24,912 nucleotides of DNA, from contig NW_026971154.1 of NCBI RefSeq assembly GCF_963678635.1, positions 1-24,912 on the forward strand, read 5' to 3'. This stretch comes from Symsagittifera roscoffensis. Lineage: Eukaryota > Xenacoelomorpha > Acoela > Convolutidae. This document shows positions 20,075-24,912 of the stretch, piece by piece (the stretch's first letter is position 1; each line of letters begins with the position of its first letter). The notes beneath the pieces are model-generated. The model was not told the DNA's origin. It worked only from the letters and a program-made list of their open reading frames with translations, and did not search any database. The position numbers were made by a program, and so were the translations under genes.

Positions 20075-20102
20075 TAATTTTACCTTAACATTTTTTTGAG
20101 TG
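20075..20102 (-). repeat. Right terminal inverted repeat
   Basis: Read on the minus strand: CACTC, seven A, T, then GTTAAGGTAAAATTAC. It differs from the left end at two positions. Confidence 0.88.
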
Positions 20103-20104
20103 TA

Positions 20105-20299
20105 CCAGCTACAGAAACATTTGAACAGGGTTTGGATAATTTTGCGCATACCTTAAGTTTTGAATTTTTGCTGCTGATTTACTTCTTGAGGCGAACATTT
20201 CGAATTTTTTGAATGTGTGTAGTTCTGGCTATATCAAAATGCTTGCCTTCGGAAAAGTTTCTTCTAACATAGCCGATTATTGTCTCAAAAACAGATCGA
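20105..20299. other. Flank of the MITE-like element
   Basis: No gene seen. From here to about 22400 the sequence has fewer homopolymers and a slightly higher GC content than the rest of the window. Confidence 0.4.
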
Positions 20300-20305
20300 G
20301 TGGCA

Positions 20306-20563
20306 ATGAATCAAGATAAATGTGTCGGGTTGAAGCTCAATGAGCCGCTAAAGAGACGCAATGAAAAAAACAAACCTATAAAGCAGACTGCAACTGCTAC
20401 CATTCTTATGACCTGTCAATATTTTTGGACAAATTTTGAGACTGGTACAAGACCTTACAGGAATACCCTCCCATTAGGAGTCGGACAACGGAAAAAAGGA
20501 AATTGCCAAGCTAAAAGAAAGACAGCTGACCTCAAAAGCAAACTCGTCATGATCGTGGCGTGA
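20306..20563 (+). CDS. Hypothetical basic protein fragment, possible transposase tail
   Basis: The ATG at 20306 opens an 85-residue frame ending at TGA (20561-20563). It is basic and hydrophilic. The C-terminal part PLGVGQRKKGNCQAKRKTAD has the flavour of the lysine/arginine-rich tail that follows the SWIM zinc finger in some MULE-type transposase proteins of invertebrates. No SWIM cysteine-histidine pattern is visible upstream, so this is a weak inference. The more ordered base composition argues slightly for real or former coding. The antisense frame (20455-20643) is less convincing. Confidence 0.25.
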   Translation: MNQDKCVGLKLNEPLKRRNEKNKPIKQTATATILMTCQYFWTNFETGTRPYRNTLPLGVGQRKKGNCQAKRKTADLKSKLVMIVA

Positions 20564-21234
20564 GATCGATTACTCATTCCCGCATGACTGATTGAGTTGT
20601 CCCTTTGAACTAAAAATTGAGTCAGTTTGGAACATGATCTCATAAGCCTTGGTATATTTTACAGACTTTGAACAAGAATAAACTATCATCGGTCAAATTG
20701 AAAAGATTTAACGGAAACTTCTGTAAGATCACCAAATCGCAAAAAAGAAAAAGAGTCCGTTGTAGCGCAAGTGCACATGCAAAAAAAAAACTAGGGAAAA
20801 ATTCAATCAGAAAACAAAGTTCCAGAACACACACACGGTTGTTCAATGCAACTCAAAAACAATGAACGCGAACGGATTCAACGGAAACAGAGTCAGCAAT
20901 TGTAAACAAGAAAGTCTGCTGGATAGAGATAGATGATACTTTTTACACAATTGAGCCGAGCAAATTGCGAGCACTAAAAACAGAAAAGATGGAGAGGCGT
21001 TGTAACACAATTAAACCAATAAAAACTGATAATTAACTATATAGGCCGACAATCCGACCTTGAAATAAATCACTGAATGCGAGAAAAAAGAAATTATGTC
21101 AAAAACGAGAACTACAATAAAATCTGAACTACTTATTGTTAACGGATAAGAAAAATAAGGAATTCACGACCTGGTGATGGTAAAGTTACAGCTTGAATTC
21201 AATTCATCTCATTTCTGTAATCACAAACCAGTAA
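20564..21234. other. No gene supported
   Basis: A basic plus-strand frame at 20668-20865 (K/R/S-rich, starting at TTG) overlaps an opposite hydrophobic frame; neither has a recognisable motif. Many purine-rich words and TGA/TAA stops follow. It may be decayed coding sequence or untranslated sequence. Confidence 0.35.
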
Positions 21235-21399
21235 GCCAAATTACGAGATTTAGGCGACTACGACCTGGTTGACGAAGAGAAAATTTTCAAATTATCAGCC
21301 AAAGCTATTTTTAACACTATTGAGTACAACACATGGAATGCTTTCTTTTGTGTGTTTACTTTGATGTATTTAATGCCATCTGCTTTTATGAAAACATGA
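21235..21399 (+). other. Stop-free frame of 54 codons, possible exon or gene fragment
   Basis: Between TAA (21232-21234) and TGA (21397-21399) the plus strand reads LRDLGDYDLVDEEKIFKLSA and then a hydrophobic stretch ending SAFMKT. The acidic head and balanced composition look protein-like, but there is no ATG near the front and no family was recognised. Confidence 0.2.
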
Positions 21400-21754
21400 G
21401 GACATCAAATAATTTGGATTATCAACACCAGGACTGAGGAAAACCAGCACTGTTCGACAACCATGAGGACTTTAAGACCACCGATGGTAAAAATTGGAAA
21501 AAAAACAAAGTTAATCAATCACAGTGAATCAGCTCAAAAACACTTTGCTGGACCGGTTAACAGCCAAAAGGAAAGGGGATAATTTTTATACTAGCAATCG
21601 ATATATTCTCCAATCTGTCGTAAGCAATAATTGTCACTCGTGCAAATCAATATTGGAAAAATTTATTAGACCATTATGAAAAACTTCATGGATCCCTCTA
21701 GAAGCAGAAATGGTTGATCTGAATTCATAATAAAGATTAAAGAATTTTCAGATT

Positions 21755-22021
21755 ATGCGGTTTTATCAAAGTAGGAAATGCGTTTCATATGGTAACGATA
21801 ATTGCCATATCGGTCTCACGGAACCGATAATTACATTCGTTAGGAGCCAAAAACTTCAAAATCAACTATCCTTTATACGAACTGATAGCGGAGCTGAGAA
21901 CAACAATTCAACAATCAAACTCTCCAAATTGTATTATGGAATAAAAAAGAATCGGCTTCTAACAAACCTTATGATTGACATTCAGAAGAAACACTTGAAA
22001 GTAAGCATACACAAGAAATGA
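21755..22021 (+). CDS. Hypothetical protein, 88 codons
   Basis: The frame starts at ATG 21755-21757 (the base before it completes ATT) and ends at TGA 22019-22021. Its middle reads FIRTDSGAENNNSTIKLSKL, where TDSGAEN loosely recalls the second catalytic aspartate region of DDE integrases. No partner aspartate or glutamate context supports that. The TGA overlaps the ATG (22018-22020) of a short lysine-rich frame (MIRTHKNVRLLLHRE) that runs into the purine tract. It may be remnant transposon coding or chance. Confidence 0.2.
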   Translation: MRFYQSRKCVSYGNDNCHIGLTEPIITFVRSQKLQNQLSFIRTDSGAENNNSTIKLSKLYYGIKKNRLLTNLMIDIQKKHLKVSIHKK

Positions 22022-22187
22022 TACGCACACACAAAAATGTGCGTTTGTTGTTACACCGAGAAATACGGAAACGAAACGCCAGCAGTATCAAAACTCAAGG
22101 ACTAGCAACAAAAGGGCGAAGTAACAAAATCGACAGCAAGAAGCCACTAGTGCAAACTAGGAAGAAGCCGAAGAAGACAAACCAGTA

Positions 22188-22319
22188 GAAGAAAAAGAAA
22201 GAAGATGAAGAAGAATTAGAATAAAAAGAAGAAGACGAAGAAGATGAAGGAGGAAAAGAAGTAGGAGGAGGAGAAGAAGAGGAAGAAGAAGAAAAAGGAG
22301 TAGAATTAGAAAAAATAGT
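22188..22319. repeat. Polypurine tract (GAA/GAG-rich)
   Basis: About 130 bases are almost entirely A and G on the plus strand, with GAAGAA and GGAGGA runs broken by a few T and C. One frame is glutamate-rich but carries in-frame TAA and TAG; the opposite strand gives a serine/phenylalanine-rich frame. It behaves as a low-complexity tract rather than a gene. Confidence 0.85.
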
Positions 22320-23713
22320 CATTCAGAATCAGCAAAGGTCAGCAGCACTCGGAAATAGTAACTGTCACGGAAAAAGTGATGCAATTAACACTGTGGAATA
22401 GAAACTCTTCTTTTTCTAATTATTTTTTAAGGCCAGATAGTTACCAGAAATATACCACGTGGCTAAGGCCATATCACTTGATTACACTGTTTCTTTTTAA
22501 GAGTGATGTAATCATTTTCAGACAACTTGATTAACTGGTCTTTCGTTTCATTTTTTGGCATTAGACATTTTGTAAGGTTTAGATTGTCTGAAAAATTCTA
22601 TATGAATTCGACGATTGTTGAGTTTGTTTTGCGATTAAACATTTATCTACTTCGGCCAGTGTGATTTTCTTGGAGAGAAATCGGAGTTCTCACTTCATTT
22701 CCGGTATTCAGCAAACGCTCTCTATTACCCTTACCGCAAATTACGCCAAATTGTGAAGTATTTTAAAAAATTTAGTTTTTTTGCAACACTTTCAAACCAA
22801 AGAGCTGACATTAATCACAGCTTCTGTTCCCAGCACGTGAAAATAGCAAGACATAACCAGTGCTGTTGAAGGATGATTTCTTGATTTTCTGCTGTTTTGA
22901 TGGTAAAGTTCACATAGAAAAGGAACTTTTGAACAGTGGGATATTAAAGCGATAAACAAACGACGAAAGGTCAACAAGTATTGAATGGGTAGTGAAAGTA
23001 GAGCTGAAAAGTTTTTTTAAGCATAGAGCTGTAGCCTATCCACTTCAAAATAAAAAAACAAGATCGTTCTAACCTTATTTGTAATTTGAATGTGATGGCG
23101 TTTTTCAATAACCTCATAAAGTGTAAGATATGCATCAAACTGTTACTTCTTTGTAATTTAATTATTCTTCAACAATTGACTTCTGTGTACTGCCGCACTT
23201 GAGTAACGTTTTGATTTCAATAATTTTTGTTTATTTGAAACTAAAAGCAGCGATGTTGACAAATACGTTATGGCGTCATGACAAGTCTTGAAGAGATTAA
23301 AAGATAGTTCCTAAACAATGCAGTGAATGACACTTCCTGAATAACTGCAATTATCAACCAATAATTCTGTAGGAATGGTCCAGAATCGCCGGACAGTCGA
23401 TCAAGTCTCCTCCTTGAACTACACTCCTACAAATAGATAACTTTGTCGTAGGGATCATAATTCACAAAAAAAAGCATATCGACGAGGATTTCTATCTGCA
23501 GCACAGCAATCCACCACTATTCATAATGCGAAGTTCATTTAGTTTTTCAAAAACTCGCCAATATACGTCATCATCTTTTTGCTTTAAAAAATTTAACAGA
23601 AGTTCAGAGTCAGTTTTCCAGCATATTTATCAGGTAAAAACGTTAAAAAGGTAATCAGTGAACCTGAAAAACACCCGCATATTTACTCATTTTTTCGAGA
23701 ATCCTTTATTTGA
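22320..23713. other. No gene recognised
   Basis: Both strands have frequent stops. A minus-strand frame at 22792-22977 begins only at TTG and has no motif. No repeat, RNA gene or transposon end was identified. Confidence 0.4.
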
Positions 23714-23730
23714 TTTTTTTGAATTAATGG

Positions 23731-23877
23731 TTATCGGTACATTGGGCAACCGTCCTTTTCGAGAGAAGACACAAAATTAATCAGCTTGCCATCAAGTGAA
23801 CATATAAAAACTAGTGGATTACAATAACCAATCAAGCTGCAGTTATTAAATAAGCTCCCTTTGTAAAGCACAATGAT
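23731..23877 (-). other. Minus-strand protein-like frame in the first duplicate
   Basis: Forty-eight codons are open from after TAG (23878-23880) to TAA (23731-23733). They include LYKGSLFNNCSLIGYCNPLV and FICSLDGKLINFVSSLEKDG. Just upstream, past the stop, the same frame reads GLRDLSEPVAITVTGM. The pattern loosely resembles a blade of an NHL-type beta-propeller. The second duplicate has MALRDLSDPEAIIVTRM in the same place, then decays. The plus strand of the same segment (ATG 23873 to TAG 23974; open from ATG 24795 to the edge) also aligns between copies, so the coding strand is not settled. Confidence 0.25.
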
Positions 23878-24367
23878 CTACATCCCAGTCACTGTTATCG
23901 CTACAGGTTCTGATAAATCTCGTAAGCCCATAAATTTAGCTTCTCAGCTTCCGATATTTGCAGGAGATTACTAGGCCAGGAAACAAGTAACATGGATTTT
24001 TCGTTTAGGTTAGCCTGGTCCTCCTCCAGGTTCTTAAACCTGACTACTTTTAGTTTGACACTTCAAAAACTTCAGCAGACAACTTACTTATAATTACAGT
24101 TGTAGCCAGGCAGATCTCCCATATCCATTCGTTTTTTAGACAGTCAAAGACCACCGACACGTTTTGATTTTTTGTTTGGACTTTGGCAATGGTCCGATCA
24201 AAACTTTCCAGAGTCTCAGCTCTATATTTAGCCTAACCCTCAGAAATTCCCCTGATCTCGTCGATATTCTTCTAAAAATCTAATTCTACTTTTTTACGTT
24301 TTATTTAAAACACAAAGTTTGGTTTTTTTCACTACCAAAATGCATATTCAGGACATTTTGCTTTTCC

Positions 24368-24565
24368 TCAAAAATACATGCTTCCGGGACAAATTACATT
24401 CGAAACATTTCTATCGTAAAGCTTGGAGTTTTTCTGGCGACAAACCTGAGCTATTTCGGGCAATCTCTCTCCATTTCTGAAACGTAACGTTTGGAATATA
24501 TTCACACGGGCAAATTGACCACATGATCTGGAGTTACCCACAATCTTCCAACAATCTGCCTGTTT
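24368..24565 (-). other. Stop-free minus-strand frame, 65 codons
   Basis: Open from just after a TAA to TGA at 24368-24370. It includes FQTLRFRNGERLPEIAQVCR and NVSNVICPGSMYF, has balanced composition and three further cysteines, but no ATG at the front. It lies between the two duplicates on the strand that also carries the protein-like frame at 23731-23877, so both could be exons or remnants of one gene. No family was recognised. Confidence 0.2.
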
Positions 24566-24912
24566 TTATTTTGTGTTCCAGGTGAGAAAATTGAAACTAC
24601 ATAATTCGACACATTTCACCGAGTCTGAACTGTTCAATTTTTTTGAATTAATGGCTAGCGCTTCACTGAGCAATCGCCATTTTCTAGAGAACACACAAAA
24701 TTTTTAAGGTAACTATTGAGTCATCATAAAAATTAGTTGATTTTAATAACCAATCAGGCTGTAGTTATTAATTGAGCTCCCTTTTTAAAATACCATGATA
24801 TACATCCTTGTCACTATTATCGCTTCAGGATCTGACAAATCTCGTAGAGCCATAAAGTTAGCTTTTCAGCTTCCAAAATTAGCAGGAGATTACCTGGCTA
24901 GGAAACCAGTAA

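Larger units (their letters stand above)
18900..20102. mobile_element. MITE-like terminal-inverted-repeat element with TA target duplication
   Basis: The left end CACTCAAAAAAAAGTTAAGG (18900) and the reverse complement of the right end, CACTCAAAAAAATGTTAAGG (ending 20102), match over about 28 bp with two mismatches. TA lies directly outside both ends (18898-18899 and 20103-20104), as expected for Tc1/mariner-type or related insertion. The 1203-bp element codes for nothing. Both arms are packed with TTAAGGT/ACCTTAA motifs in either orientation. The middle is a huge TACA microsatellite followed by about 150 bp of unique sequence. It must have been moved by a transposase made elsewhere. The family cannot be fixed from the ends alone. 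Confidence 0.85.
23714..24912. repeat. Direct duplication of about 277 bp (23714-23990 and 24638-24912)
   Basis: The two segments align from TTTTTTGAATTAATGG to AACAAGTAA/AACCAGTAA with offsets of 924 to 922 bp and many substitutions. The second copy reaches the end of the window, so the repeat may continue. Conserved words include AATAACCAATCA and AGCTTCC. The 647 bp between them (23991-24637) are not duplicated. Confidence 0.9.

Noticed and set aside
22095-22322. Serine/phenylalanine-rich minus-strand frame
   Set aside because: It is the complement of the polypurine tract; low-complexity translation.
22018-22400. Glutamate-rich frame that would be open if TAA and TAG coded for glutamine
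   Set aside because: A ciliate-type code was considered. The rest of the window has abundant TGA and no matching long frames, and its elements are of animal type.
1-24912. tRNA genes, rRNA, CRISPR arrays and bacterial operons
   Set aside because: No B-box-like GGTTCGAATCC or cloverleaf was seen, and no rRNA wording or spacer-repeat pattern. Gene organisation is not prokaryotic.

Overview
The window looks like nuclear DNA of an invertebrate animal. It is very AT-rich by eye and full of A/T homopolymers. It has no long open reading frame, no operon-like packing, and no rRNA or tRNA that I could see. It does contain tandem segmental duplications, a TA-flanked inverted-repeat element and a very long tetranucleotide microsatellite. 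I cannot name the species. No intact gene is visible; almost everything that reads as protein is broken.

Layout. 1-2433: AT-rich sequence without a recognisable gene, with a small tandem duplication at 1707-1902. 2434-4850 (minus strand): a decayed family-B DNA polymerase, read as a collinear series of broken fragments. In minus-strand order these are an N-terminal region, a segment with an OTU-like motif, the exonuclease I motif, the exonuclease II motif and the segment before the palm. No palm motif was found. The style of the protein matches self-replicating Polinton/Maverick or adintovirus-like elements of animals. 3285-4956 is repeated in tandem at 5026-6701. The second copy, with sequence to its right, is repeated again: 6066-8195 recurs at 8963-11047. 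The window therefore holds one long, one medium and one short polymerase remnant.

To the right of each polymerase N-terminus, plus-strand protein-like frames begin (about 7000-8195 and 9900-11047). They continue through 10960-13420 as further broken coding DNA. An older repeat of about 860 bp (D1 about 10915-11600, D2 about 11690-12543) shows codon-by-codon alignment with several silent changes, so its ancestor was probably a functioning gene. A C2H2-like finger segment and more frames follow. The block 11393-14104 is then duplicated in tandem at 14173-16677. I do not recognise the plus-strand product(s). They may belong to the same large element as the polymerase, transcribed divergently, but that is inference.

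16678-18897 holds nothing I can name. 18900-20102 is a non-autonomous terminal-inverted-repeat element with a TA target duplication and a 726-bp (TACA)n core. 20105-22400 is less homopolymer-rich and has scattered protein-like frames of uncertain origin plus a polypurine tract. 23714-23990 is duplicated at 24638-24912 and runs off the window edge.

The main story is repeated local duplication of the remains of a large DNA-polymerase-encoding element, beside a separate microsatellite-bearing MITE-like element.
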